Origin: Alkaliphilus metalliredigens QYMF
GTDB lineage: Bacteria > Bacillota > Clostridia > Peptostreptococcales > Natronincolaceae
DNA: 64,000 nucleotides
Assembly: GCF_000016985.1 (NCBI RefSeq)
Contig: NC_009633.1
Location: 2,523,539 to 2,587,538, forward strand
Reading direction: 5' to 3'
Shown: positions 35,062 to 43,965 of the stretch, in pieces
How positions within the stretch are numbered: position 1 is the first letter of the stretch
Layout of the letters: each line of letters begins with the position of its first letter
Program-made: the position numbers and the translations under genes
The notes under the pieces: generated by a model
Seen by the model: only the letters and a program-made list of their open reading frames with translations
The model's database searches: none
What the model was told of the DNA's origin: nothing

Positions 35062-35898
35062 ATGGAAATAATGTTACTAATCCTAAGTGCAACCCTGACT
35101 TATGTCATGAAACCCTATTTAAGACAACTGTTAATCGAATCAGGAATGATTGGTAAAAACTATGAAAACAAAGAGATCCCAGTAGGTATGGGTCTATTAC
35201 TTATCCCGATTATGACCATTCAATTATTCTTAATCCAAGCCATATATCCGTTTTACTTTAAAGTTGAAAGGTTTCAACTTAATGTACTTCTGTTGTTTTT
35301 CATTGGTATATTAATGATGGCCTTTTTAGGCCTATTAGATGATACAGTAGGGAGTAGAGACACTTTAGGCTTCAAGGGACACCTTGGACAATTAGTAAGG
35401 GGACGATTAACCACAGGGGGCTTAAAGGCAGTCTTAGGGGGTCTGACGGCTTTACTGATCAGTAGCATATTATCCAGTAGTATTATAGAACTCATCTTAA
35501 ACACCTTATTGTTAGGGTTATTTACTAATTTAATCAATCTACTTGATTTAAGACCAGGTAGGGCTATGAAGGGATATATTAGTCTATTGATGGTGTTTTT
35601 AATCCTTGGAATCACATATGAGTCTAGAATCATTTTCTTCACGATACTTGGATATTGTATTGTGTACCTTCCTCAGGATTTACGAGCAGAGTATATGATG
35701 GGAGATGTAGGATCTAATACACTGGGAATGACATTGGGTATTATGAGTATGTTAAGTTTTTCAAGCATCGTAAAGTATTTGCTATTGTTTATTTTAATCA
35801 TCATACATATGATTGCAGAAAAATATTCAATATCAAAAATAATAGACGGTAATTCGATATTGAGGTTTATAGACAATTTAGGAAGAAAGACACATTGA
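35062..35898 (+). CDS. MraY/WecA-type membrane sugar-phosphate transferase-like protein
   Basis: 278 residues with about eight membrane segments. GLLDDTVGSRDTLGFKGHLGQ corresponds to the conserved aspartate loop of phospho-N-acetylmuramoyl-pentapeptide transferases. NLINLLDLRPGRAMKG is the NxxNxxDGxDG-like loop, and LPQDLRAEYMMGDVGSNTLG matches the third (MGDxGS) loop. It is shorter than MraY and lacks the HHxxE loop. It is probably an alternative polyprenyl-phosphate glycosylation enzyme working with the adjacent GT2. Confidence 0.8.
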   Translation: MEIMLLILSATLTYVMKPYLRQLLIESGMIGKNYENKEIPVGMGLLLIPIMTIQLFLIQAIYPFYFKVERFQLNVLLLFFIGILMMAFLGLLDDTVGSRDTLGFKGHLGQLVRGRLTTGGLKAVLGGLTALLISSILSSSIIELILNTLLLGLFTNLINLLDLRPGRAMKGYISLLMVFLILGITYESRIIFFTILGYCIVYLPQDLRAEYMMGDVGSNTLGMTLGIMSMLSFSSIVKYLLLFILIIIHMIAEKYSISKIIDGNSILRFIDNLGRKTH

Positions 35899-35989
35899 TA
35901 TAAAGCCAGTGGCTTAATAGATGATTTAAGTGAGTAAAGATTGCAAAAGTGGGATATATAGCTAAAGATATGAGAAAAGTGGTGAAAAG

Positions 35990-37090
35990 ATGATGATGAG
36001 TTTGAGAAGAGGTATTGTAACGTCACTTGAAAGAAAATTTAAGGGACGAACAGATATTATGGTGAAAATCAATGAGAATGAAGAAAGAGCCATCAATTAT
36101 AATAATTTAACAGGAGAAGTGGAATTCAATGACGAAGTAATATTAAATACAACAGCTGTTGACTTGAAACTAGGGACAGGTGGATATCACTATGTTGTTG
36201 CTAATTTAAGATATTCAGAAATACCACTTCACGGACAAGGACATATTATGAAGTTAAGGTATACACCCTATCAGCTAAAAGTGCTAGCAGCTGAGGAACA
36301 AACCAGTCCTCACCACGATGTTTTCAAGAATTTCAAGTCATTAGAAGGATTACCAGTCATTGTTGCCACATTACACAGCATGTTAATCCCGATTGCATGC
36401 ACATTGAAACAATTGAATCATCGTATACGCATTGCTTATATTATGACTGACGGAGCAGCATTGCCTATTGACTTTAGTAATACAGTGTACGAGTTGAGGT
36501 CGAAAAAAATAATTGACCACACGATTACCATAGGACATGCCTTCGGAGGAGAATTAGAGTGTGTTAATATTTACAATGGACTCATTGCAGCTAAGGAATT
36601 AACACAGTGTGATGTCATCATTGTATCCATGGGGCCTGGTATTGTGGGTACAGGAACAACCTATGGATTTAGTGGTATAGAGCAAGGAAGCATCTTAGAT
36701 GCAGTTGATTTGCTAAAAGGAACAGCAATAGCTGTTCCAAGAATAAGTTTTGCAGATCCAAGAATAAGACATAAAGGAATGAGCCACCACTCCCTTACAG
36801 TGCTAGATAAAATTACTAGAAGTAAATCCAAGGTTGTGCTTCCTCATTTGAACAAAGAACAAAAGGGTTGGATTAGTCATCAGATTCAAACGTTAGGTTT
36901 AGATTCAAAGCATGAATTCATAGTGGAAGATGGTAGTATACTTGAAGATGCATTACAAAATTTTAATTTATCTGTCAATTCAATGGGGAGAAGCTTTTCT
37001 GATGATCCAGCTTTTTTCTTAACTTGTAGTGCCGCGGCTACTTATGTTCATAAGATGCGGTATGGCTTTGAAGAAAATCTGCAAGTGTAA
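35990..37090 (+). CDS. DUF3866 family protein
   Basis: 366 residues. The pattern YNNLTGEVEFNDEVILNTTA, HGQGHIMKLRYTPYQ, then VIIVSMGPGIVGTGTTYGFSG and FADPRIRHKGMSHHSLT is that of DUF3866, found in Clostridia and Actinobacteria near NUDIX hydrolase and SteA/SteB genes. There is no signal peptide. The function is unknown; the conserved His and Gly-rich loops suggest an enzyme. Confidence 0.85.
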   Translation: MMMSLRRGIVTSLERKFKGRTDIMVKINENEERAINYNNLTGEVEFNDEVILNTTAVDLKLGTGGYHYVVANLRYSEIPLHGQGHIMKLRYTPYQLKVLAAEEQTSPHHDVFKNFKSLEGLPVIVATLHSMLIPIACTLKQLNHRIRIAYIMTDGAALPIDFSNTVYELRSKKIIDHTITIGHAFGGELECVNIYNGLIAAKELTQCDVIIVSMGPGIVGTGTTYGFSGIEQGSILDAVDLLKGTAIAVPRISFADPRIRHKGMSHHSLTVLDKITRSKSKVVLPHLNKEQKGWISHQIQTLGLDSKHEFIVEDGSILEDALQNFNLSVNSMGRSFSDDPAFFLTCSAAATYVHKMRYGFEENLQV

Positions 37091-37239
37091 TTTGTTGGCC
37101 CTTAAAATTTGTAAGCATTTGTCTTAGTATGCCTACCTTACCGCAATAGAATAATTTCTCACGAGAGATTTTTAACACGTTAATCCACCCCTATTTTTAA
37201 TTGATGTTTGTCCTATTATATTCATTGGGAGGTTAAATT

Positions 37240-37788
37240 ATGACCATGGAAGAAAAAACGATGAAAACCGAGCGGGTTTATGAAGGGAAAATTATAAACT
37301 TGAGAGTGGATACAGTTGAATTGCCAGATAAAAAATACTCTAAAAGAGAAATTGTAGAGCACTCTGGGGCCGTAGGAATTATTGCCCTAACAGACTCAGG
37401 AAATATTGTACTGGTTAAGCAGTTCAGAAAACCTGTAGAAGATAGTCTATTAGAAATTCCTGCAGGAAAGATTGAGAAAGATGAAGAAGCTGATGCGTGC
37501 GCATTAAGAGAACTTGAAGAAGAAACAGGATACCGTACTTCTAATATGCAAAAGCTTATTTCTTTCTATACAACACCTGGTTTTTCAAATGAGGTCATAC
37601 ACCTCTATCTTGCCTTAGATTTGGATAAGGGAATCGCAACACCAGATGAAGATGAATATATTGAAGTAGTTGAATTAAGCATTCAAGATGCCCTTGAGAT
37701 GATTGAACTTGGTGAAATTAAGGATGCAAAAACAATTATCGGTATTTTAACTGCCAATCAACGTTTTTTAAAGAAAGCCAACTCGTAA
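37240..37788 (+). CDS. nudF: NUDIX hydrolase, ADP-ribose pyrophosphatase type
   Basis: 182 residues from ATG 37240 with GGGAGG. The Nudix box GKIEKDEEADACALRELEEETGY (the 23-residue G-x5-E-x7-REUxEExGU pattern) lies at about residues 83-105. The N-terminal beta-sheet VYEGKIINLRVDTVELPD is typical of ADP-ribose pyrophosphatases. It is adjacent to spoIIM as in Bacillus. Confidence 0.92.
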   Translation: MTMEEKTMKTERVYEGKIINLRVDTVELPDKKYSKREIVEHSGAVGIIALTDSGNIVLVKQFRKPVEDSLLEIPAGKIEKDEEADACALRELEEETGYRTSNMQKLISFYTTPGFSNEVIHLYLALDLDKGIATPDEDEYIEVVELSIQDALEMIELGEIKDAKTIIGILTANQRFLKKANS

Positions 37789-37859
37789 AGGACAAGGCAT
37801 AAAAGTCTCCTTCTAAGCATAATGATTTTAAAAGTGATGCATTTAGAGGGGGAATAAAT

Positions 37860-38495
37860 ATGAAAAACAATCGTATAATCACATGGGTTGAGAAACACAT
37901 TAAAGAACATATCTTTATATACGCCCTTGTGATTTTATGCTTTCTGATAGGAATTTCTGTAGGTGCCTTTACGGTTAAAGCGCTAGATGTCCATCAAAAA
38001 CAAGAGCTTGTTTCCTATTTGAAAGGTTTTTTTCAGTTGTTTGACGCTAATGAATTAAATGGTGTGACGATTTTCAAACAATCCTTTACCAACAATTTTC
38101 AGTTACTAGCACTTAATTGGATACTAGGGATCACCGTGATTGGTATTCCTTTTGTGTTTATGATTGTTGGATTCAAGGGTTTTGTGATTGGATTTACCGT
38201 GGGGGTCCTCATTGAAGAATTTAAAATGATAGGGTTTCTATTATTTTTATTTGCTATTTTTCCACAAAACATACTCATCATAGGAATCTTTATTTTGTCA
38301 GGTGTAATCTCAACGTCTTTCACAGTACGATTAATTAAATCAAAGGTTAATAAAGTAAGAAACTTTAGCTTCGGAAAACAATTTATTCAATACAGTATAC
38401 TCAATCTCATTCTGTTCGGTCTCATTATCATTCCAGGCTTGATAGAAGCATTTTTAGCGCCGATTTTTATACGGTTAATCAGTCGGTATATCTAA
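37860..38495 (+). CDS. spoIIM: Stage II sporulation protein M
   Basis: 211 residues, polytopic. The first helix includes ALVILCFLIGISVGAF, then the soluble loop LKGFFQLFDANELNG, and at least four further helices. SpoIIM is the scaffold of the SpoIIDMP complex that remodels peptidoglycan during forespore engulfment. The arrangement nudF-spoIIM-xerD-deoB-pnp-dacF follows Bacillus. Confidence 0.92.
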   Translation: MKNNRIITWVEKHIKEHIFIYALVILCFLIGISVGAFTVKALDVHQKQELVSYLKGFFQLFDANELNGVTIFKQSFTNNFQLLALNWILGITVIGIPFVFMIVGFKGFVIGFTVGVLIEEFKMIGFLLFLFAIFPQNILIIGIFILSGVISTSFTVRLIKSKVNKVRNFSFGKQFIQYSILNLILFGLIIIPGLIEAFLAPIFIRLISRYI

Positions 38496-38635
38496 CAAAA
38501 GCCATCAATGAAGACATAACCTAATATTAAAGCGCATTCTTAGCAGGAAATAAACACAATATGTAGAATACGTATATATATGTAAAATACTAGATTCAAG
38601 TAACGTAAATACATGCCGTATAGGGGAGTTTTCGT

Positions 38636-39520
38636 ATGGATATATTAATAAACAATTTTATCATTTACTTAAAAAATGAAAAGCATCTGTCAACAAATAC
38701 ATTGGAGTCATATAAAAGAGATGTCAAGCAATTTACAAGCTACTTAGCAGGAAGTGATATCCATGATATAGAAGAAACAACAAAAACCACGATTATTACG
38801 TATCTATTTTACTTACAAAAGGAGGGGCGTGCTGCCTCTACGATTTCAAGGAGTTTAGCTTCCCTTAGGAGCTTTTATCATTATTTATTACTACATAAAA
38901 AAGTGGATATAGATCCTACGTTTAATTTAGAATCTCCTAAGATGGTGAAAAAACCACCTAACATATTAACACTTGAAGAGGTGGAATTGTTGTTACAACA
39001 ACCATTAAATACTACGCCAAAAGGAATAAGGGATAAAGCTATGTTAGAATTGCTCTATGCCACCGGAATTCGTGTGACAGAGTTAATCTCATTAAATCTA
39101 GAGGATGTTAATGTAAATCTTGGATATATTAGATGTTGTAATAATACTAAAGAAAGAGTGATACCTATTGGGACCCTTTCTTTGATCGCTTTACAGAAAT
39201 ACATAAATTATTATCGGGATGCTTTTACTAAAGATAATGAAGAAAAAAGTTTGTTTCTTAATTATCATGGGGGCCGTTTAACGAGGCAAGGGTTTTGGAA
39301 AATTATAAAGGTTTATACAAAGCAAGCAGCTATCGAAAAAAGTATTACACCCCATACATTAAGACACTCCTTCGCAACACACCTCATTGAAAACGGAGCT
39401 GACCTTAAATCTGTGCAAGAAATGTTAGGCCATTCTGATATTTCAACAACTCAGGTATATGCACAGTTAACTAAACATAAAATCAAGGATGTATATAATA
39501 AAACCCATCCCAGGGCCTGA
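38636..39520 (+). CDS. xerD: Site-specific tyrosine recombinase XerD
   Basis: 294 residues, normal for XerD. SAM-like N-terminal domain with FIIYLKNEKHLSTNTLESYK. Catalytic residues: Arg in LYATGIRVTELISL, His/Arg in HTLRHSFATHLI, His in MLGHSDISTTQ, and the nucleophile Tyr in QVYAQL. It resolves chromosome dimers at dif. No dif-like site was recognised in the window. Confidence 0.95.
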   Translation: MDILINNFIIYLKNEKHLSTNTLESYKRDVKQFTSYLAGSDIHDIEETTKTTIITYLFYLQKEGRAASTISRSLASLRSFYHYLLLHKKVDIDPTFNLESPKMVKKPPNILTLEEVELLLQQPLNTTPKGIRDKAMLELLYATGIRVTELISLNLEDVNVNLGYIRCCNNTKERVIPIGTLSLIALQKYINYYRDAFTKDNEEKSLFLNYHGGRLTRQGFWKIIKVYTKQAAIEKSITPHTLRHSFATHLIENGADLKSVQEMLGHSDISTTQVYAQLTKHKIKDVYNKTHPRA

Positions 39521-39621
39521 TATCAGGTCCTGTTTTATGGATTAAATCTCTCTTATAAAAGATAAGGTGATAAAGTTCATTTTCACTTGGGTATAATAGA
39601 ATTAAAAAGAGGAGGTAAGTG

Positions 39622-40794
39622 ATGATTAATAGAGTTGTTTTATTCATTATGGATAGTGTAGGAATTGGCGCTTTACCAGATGCTGACCAATTTGGTGATG
39701 TTGGTTCCAATACCTTAGGCAATATTTCTAAGGTAGAACAAGGGATTGCCCTCCCTAACTTAACAGCATTGGGCCTTGGTAATATCGAAGACATTCAAGG
39801 TGTGAATCCGGTTGAAAGTCCCAAGGGGGCCTATGGTAAGTCAGCAGAAGTTTCTAATGGAAAGGATACAACAACAGGTCACTGGGAGCTGGTAGGCTTA
39901 GAGGTCACCGAACCCTTTAATACCTATCCACAAGGGTTTCCAGCTGATGTGGTTGAAAACTTTGAAAAACAAATCGGGAGGAAGATGTTAGGCAATAAGC
40001 CTGCTTCGGGAACGGTTATTCTTGATGAACTGGGAAAAGAGCATATGCAAACGGGCCATCCAATTGTTTATACATCTGCTGACAGTGTGTTTCAGATTGC
40101 AGCCCATGAAGAGGTGATCCTCCTAGGGGAGTTATATAAAATGTGTGAAATCGCTAGGGAGATTATGAGGGGCGACCATGCCGTTGCAAGGGTAATTGCT
40201 AGACCCTTTGTTGGGGATCCAGGCAATTTTATTCGAACATCAAACCGTAGGGATTACTCACTAGATCCATTTGGGAAAACCCTGTTAGATATAGCAAAAG
40301 AGGCAGGCAAGGATGTGATAGGTATTGGGAAAATCGAAGATATCTTTAACGGAAATGGCATTACAGAAGCAATACATACCAAGGATAATATGGATGGTAT
40401 TGATCAAACCATAGCATATTTAAAAAAGGAGAATAAAGGAATTATTTTCACGAATCTAGTTGATTTTGACTCGAAATATGGCCATCGTAGAGACCCAAAA
40501 GGATATAAACAAGCTTTAGAAGAAATGGATCGTCGTATTCCTGAAATTTTAAGCCATTTAAATGATGAGGATTTAATTATATTTACTGCTGATCATGGAA
40601 ACGATCCTACTTTCAAAGGGTCAGATCATACAAGGGAGTATATTCCTATTGTCATTTACGGAAAACAGGTTAAGGCCGGTGTCAATATTGGCACAAGAAA
40701 GTCTTTTGCAGACATAGCTGCAACGATTTCAGACATTCTCAATATCGATGATACAGGCAATGGTGAAAGTTTCAAAAAATTCATTTTAGAGTAG
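39622..40794 (+). CDS. deoB: Phosphopentomutase
   Basis: 390 residues from ATG 39622 with AGAGGAGGT (GTG 39619 is an in-frame alternative). It is an alkaline phosphatase-fold metalloenzyme: FIMDSVGIGALPDA, GKDTTTGHWE with the phosphorylated Thr, NLVDFDSKYGHRRD, and FTADHGNDPTFKGSDHTRE. It interconverts ribose/deoxyribose 1- and 5-phosphates and heads the nucleoside catabolic run deoB-pnp-pnp-pdp. Confidence 0.96.
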   Translation: MINRVVLFIMDSVGIGALPDADQFGDVGSNTLGNISKVEQGIALPNLTALGLGNIEDIQGVNPVESPKGAYGKSAEVSNGKDTTTGHWELVGLEVTEPFNTYPQGFPADVVENFEKQIGRKMLGNKPASGTVILDELGKEHMQTGHPIVYTSADSVFQIAAHEEVILLGELYKMCEIAREIMRGDHAVARVIARPFVGDPGNFIRTSNRRDYSLDPFGKTLLDIAKEAGKDVIGIGKIEDIFNGNGITEAIHTKDNMDGIDQTIAYLKKENKGIIFTNLVDFDSKYGHRRDPKGYKQALEEMDRRIPEILSHLNDEDLIIFTADHGNDPTFKGSDHTREYIPIVIYGKQVKAGVNIGTRKSFADIAATISDILNIDDTGNGESFKKFILE

Positions 40795-40840
40795 AAAATT
40801 ATTAAATGTAACTAAAATGTGATATAAGGAGTTTAATATA

Positions 40841-41662
40841 ATGGAAAATTCATATCAACAAATCAATGAATCTATTCAATATATAAAATCAAGGATTAAG
40901 AATAATCCACAAATAGGACTCATTTTAGGATCCGGGCTAGGTGTTTTAGCTGAAGAAATTAAGAATCCTGAAGTGATTGCTTACCAAGATATTCCTAATT
41001 TCCCTGTCTCTACAGTAGAAGGCCATGCAGGAGAATTGGTCATGGGAGAAATAGAGGATAAATACGTGATTGCAATGAAGGGACGTTTTCATTTTTATGA
41101 AGGCTACTCTATGAAAATGGTGACATTTCCCGTACGAGTGATGATTGCTTTAGGAATTGAAAACTTAATTGTAACAAATGCTGCTGGCGGAGCGAATTAT
41201 GATTTTACTCCTGGAGACTTAATGATCATCACAGATCATATTAATTTTTCGTTTGATAACCCCCTTATCGGTATTAACGATGAGAGGTTTGGCGTCAGGT
41301 TTCCTGATTTATCAAATGCATACGACGAAGGCTTGATCGATATTGCAAAAAATGCTGCCGTTGATTTGGACATGAATATTCAAAATGGCGTCTATGCTTT
41401 TATGACTGGTCCAACCTATGAAACGCCAGCTGAAGTAAGAATGATGCGAATCCTTGGAGCTGATGCAGTGGGGATGTCAACTGTGCCCGAAATAACCGTA
41501 GCTGCCCATGGAGGGGTTAAGGCACTGGGTATTTCATGTATTACAAATATGGCCGCAGGGATACTAGACCAACCATTAAATCATGATGAGGTAATGGAAA
41601 CCGCTGCCAAGACAAGAGATAACTTTGTGAATTACATCAAACGAATTATTGAAACCATTTAA
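40841..41662 (+). CDS. punA: Purine nucleoside phosphorylase (6-oxopurine type)
   Basis: 273 residues. Phosphate loop ILGSGLG near residue 28, GRFHFYEGYSM, and the purine-site block GPTYETPAEVRM with Glu194. SCITNMAAG carries Asn236. These two residues correspond to Glu201 and Asn243 of human PNP, the residues that read the 6-oxo group of inosine and guanosine. It is therefore a standard trimeric PNP. A paralogue with both residues changed follows 12 bp downstream. Confidence 0.95.
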   Translation: MENSYQQINESIQYIKSRIKNNPQIGLILGSGLGVLAEEIKNPEVIAYQDIPNFPVSTVEGHAGELVMGEIEDKYVIAMKGRFHFYEGYSMKMVTFPVRVMIALGIENLIVTNAAGGANYDFTPGDLMIITDHINFSFDNPLIGINDERFGVRFPDLSNAYDEGLIDIAKNAAVDLDMNIQNGVYAFMTGPTYETPAEVRMMRILGADAVGMSTVPEITVAAHGGVKALGISCITNMAAGILDQPLNHDEVMETAAKTRDNFVNYIKRIIETI

Positions 41663-41674
41663 GGGGGAGCTGCG

Positions 41675-42505
41675 ATGAAGGACTTACTAGCTAAAATTCA
41701 AGAGTCAAAAGCATTTATCCTGTCAAAAACTGCATTAAAGCCAAGTATTGGTCTCATATTAGGGTCAGGATTAGGGACATTAGCAGATGAAATTGAGGAT
41801 AAAGTCATAATTGATTACAAAGAGATACCCCATTTCCCCACTTCTACTGTTGAAGGTCACGCTGGACAATTAGTGCTTGGCCGATTAGAAGGAAAGTACG
41901 TTGTAGCTATGCAGGGAAGGTTTCACTACTATGAAGGGTATTCCATGCAGGAGATTACTTTTCCAGTACGTGTTATGAAGGCAATTGGGGTGGAATTGTT
42001 ATTGGTGACCAATGCCTGTGGCGGGTTAAATGCAAAACTCCATCCAGGAGCACTAATGGTCATTGAAGATCATATTAATCTTACAGGAGCCAATCCGTTG
42101 ATCGGCCCAAATATGTCTGAACTTGGACCAAGATTTCCAGATATGTCATCGGCTTATGATCGAGAGTTAATTGAATTAGTCCATCGGGTAGGGGCTAAAC
42201 ACCAGATTGAGATTCATCAAGGTGTTTATCTTGCAATCAGTGGACCAAATTACTTGTCTAAGGCGGAATTAAACATGGTGAGAATTTTAGGGGCAGATAC
42301 TGTAGGTATGTCGACAGTACCCGAGGTAATTGTAGCTAGACATGCTGGCATCAAAGTCTTGGGATTATCCTGTGTAACAGATATGGCGATCCCTGAAGAA
42401 CTAGAGTCGGTTAGTCATGAGCAAGTCATTGCAATTGCAAATAAAACACGTCCCCAGTTCATTTCTTTAGTGAAGGGGATTTTAAACGAGGTGTTAGAAG
42501 GGTGA
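41675..42505 (+). CDS. Second purine nucleoside phosphorylase-like protein with altered base-binding residues
   Basis: 276 residues, similar along its whole length to the preceding PNP: ILGSGLG, EGHAGQL, GRFHYYEGYSM, STVPEV. However, the purine-site block reads GPNYLSKAELNM, with Leu194 where the first copy has Glu194, and the later block reads SCVTDMAIPEE, with Asp236 in place of Asn236. In the related enzyme MTA phosphorylase the equivalent positions are also not Glu and carry Asp, which favours 6-aminopurines. I infer adenosine- or methylthioadenosine-like specificity, or loss of the usual one. It is followed by pdp with overlap. Confidence 0.82.
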   Translation: MKDLLAKIQESKAFILSKTALKPSIGLILGSGLGTLADEIEDKVIIDYKEIPHFPTSTVEGHAGQLVLGRLEGKYVVAMQGRFHYYEGYSMQEITFPVRVMKAIGVELLLVTNACGGLNAKLHPGALMVIEDHINLTGANPLIGPNMSELGPRFPDMSSAYDRELIELVHRVGAKHQIEIHQGVYLAISGPNYLSKAELNMVRILGADTVGMSTVPEVIVARHAGIKVLGLSCVTDMAIPEELESVSHEQVIAIANKTRPQFISLVKGILNEVLEG

Positions 42506-43827
42506 GAATGGTAGATATTATTTCTAAGAAAAAGGAAGGATCTGCTTTATCTAGGGAGGAAATCATTTATTTTATAGAGGGTTATACAAATGGGAATATT
42601 CCAGATTATCAAGTTTCTGCACTATTAATGGCAATTTTCTTTCAAAAAATGAATAAAGAAGAAACTGTATATTTAACTGAAGCCATGATGAATTCAGGAG
42701 ATTTGATTGACCTCAGTGATATTGAAGGAATTAAGGTGGATAAACACAGTACCGGAGGCGTTGGAGACAAAACATCCATTGCCCTAGGAGCTATGGTAGC
42801 CGCCTGCGGTGTTCCAGTAGCCAAAATGTCAGGAAGAGGATTGGGACACACCGGAGGAACCATTGATAAACTAGAGGCAATCTCAGGCTTTACTGTAGAT
42901 ATGACAAAAGAACAATTTGTTAATAATGTGAATGAGATAAAGTTGGCCATCGGAGGTCAAACTGGAGATTTAGCTCCCGCAGATAAAAAGTTGTATGCAT
43001 TAAGAGACGTGACTGCAACTGTTGATAATATTTCATTAATTGCAAGTAGCATTATGTCTAAGAAACTGGCTTCAGGAGCAAATGCCATTGTTTTAGATGT
43101 CAAAACAGGTAGTGGTGCTTTCATGAAAGACTTAGATGACTCATTTGATCTTGCTCAGGAAATGGTTCAAATAGGCTGTCAAATGAATCGAGAAACTGTT
43201 GCCTTAATTACGGATATGGATCAACCCTTAGGGTGCGCGGTTGGAAATAGTTTAGAGGTAAAAGAAGCCATTGAAACCTTGAAGGGTAATGGACCTAAAG
43301 ATTTCACAAACCTATGTATACACCTAGGTGCATATATGCTATTGCTAGCAGAGAGGGTTGCCACTGTAGAGGATGGAAAGAAAATGATACAGGATACAAT
43401 TGATCAGGGCACGGCCCTTATGGTATTTGAAAAGTTCATTCAAGCCCAAGGCGGCGATCCAAAGGTGATCTATAATACTGATTTATTGTCTAAATCCAAG
43501 GGCATTTATAGACTTCAAGCCCTAGAGCAAGGTTATATACATAAAATTCAGGCCGATATCATCGGAATGAGCGCATTAGTCCTAGGGGCTGGACGAGAAA
43601 CAAAAGAGAGTGTGATTGATTTATCCGTTGGGATTGTCTTGAATAAGAAGATTGGCGATTTCGTTGAAAAAGGCGATATCTTAGCCTACGTTCACTATAA
43701 TGACGAATCTAAAAAAGAAGATGCTTTACAATTACTTGAAAATGCATATGAAATAAATGAAATAAAAGTTCAGCAAAGACAACTGATTTTTGGGATAGTC
43801 AGTAAAGAGGGAATGAAGAGACTGTAA
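42502..43827 (+). CDS. pdp: Pyrimidine-nucleoside phosphorylase
   Basis: 441 residues from GTG 42502, overlapping the previous stop (ATG 42508 is the alternative). VDKHSTGGVGDKTSIALGAM is the phosphate-binding signature of the thymidine/pyrimidine phosphorylase family. KMSGRGLGHTGGTIDKLEA and ASSIMSKKLASGA follow. It phosphorolyses uridine and thymidine. Its terminator overlaps the stop codon. Confidence 0.96.
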   Translation: MRMVDIISKKKEGSALSREEIIYFIEGYTNGNIPDYQVSALLMAIFFQKMNKEETVYLTEAMMNSGDLIDLSDIEGIKVDKHSTGGVGDKTSIALGAMVAACGVPVAKMSGRGLGHTGGTIDKLEAISGFTVDMTKEQFVNNVNEIKLAIGGQTGDLAPADKKLYALRDVTATVDNISLIASSIMSKKLASGANAIVLDVKTGSGAFMKDLDDSFDLAQEMVQIGCQMNRETVALITDMDQPLGCAVGNSLEVKEAIETLKGNGPKDFTNLCIHLGAYMLLLAERVATVEDGKKMIQDTIDQGTALMVFEKFIQAQGGDPKVIYNTDLLSKSKGIYRLQALEQGYIHKIQADIIGMSALVLGAGRETKESVIDLSVGIVLNKKIGDFVEKGDILAYVHYNDESKKEDALQLLENAYEINEIKVQQRQLIFGIVSKEGMKRL

Positions 43828-43848
43828 GTACAGTCTCTTCATTTTTTT
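43815..43848 (+). terminator. pdp terminator
   Basis: GAAGAGACTGT (43815-43825), loop AAGT, perfect complement 43830-43840, then ATTTTTTT. The 5' arm contains the last codons of pdp. Confidence 0.95.
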
Positions 43849-43905
43849 ATATCTCTTTGTGTAACAGGAGGGTAATTTTTACATTAGCTGTGTCTTCTTC
43901 TCTCT

Positions 43906-43935
43906 GTATAACTATGTTTCCTGTTGGAGAATATA
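43906..43935 (+). promoter_or_regulatory. Sigma-F/sigma-G-type promoter of dacF
   Basis: GTATA (43906-43910), exactly 15 bp, then GGAGAATATA (43926-43935), matching the Bacillus sigma-F consensus GYWTA-N15-GGNRANAMTW at nine of ten -10 positions. dacF is a known forespore (sigma-F) gene in B. subtilis, which supports the call. Confidence 0.72.
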
Positions 43936-43965
43936 ATATTGACAAAACAATAAGGAGGAGACGAT

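Noticed and set aside
40841-42505. Assembly duplication of one purine nucleoside phosphorylase gene.
   Set aside because: The two copies differ throughout, including active-site residues, so they are true paralogues.
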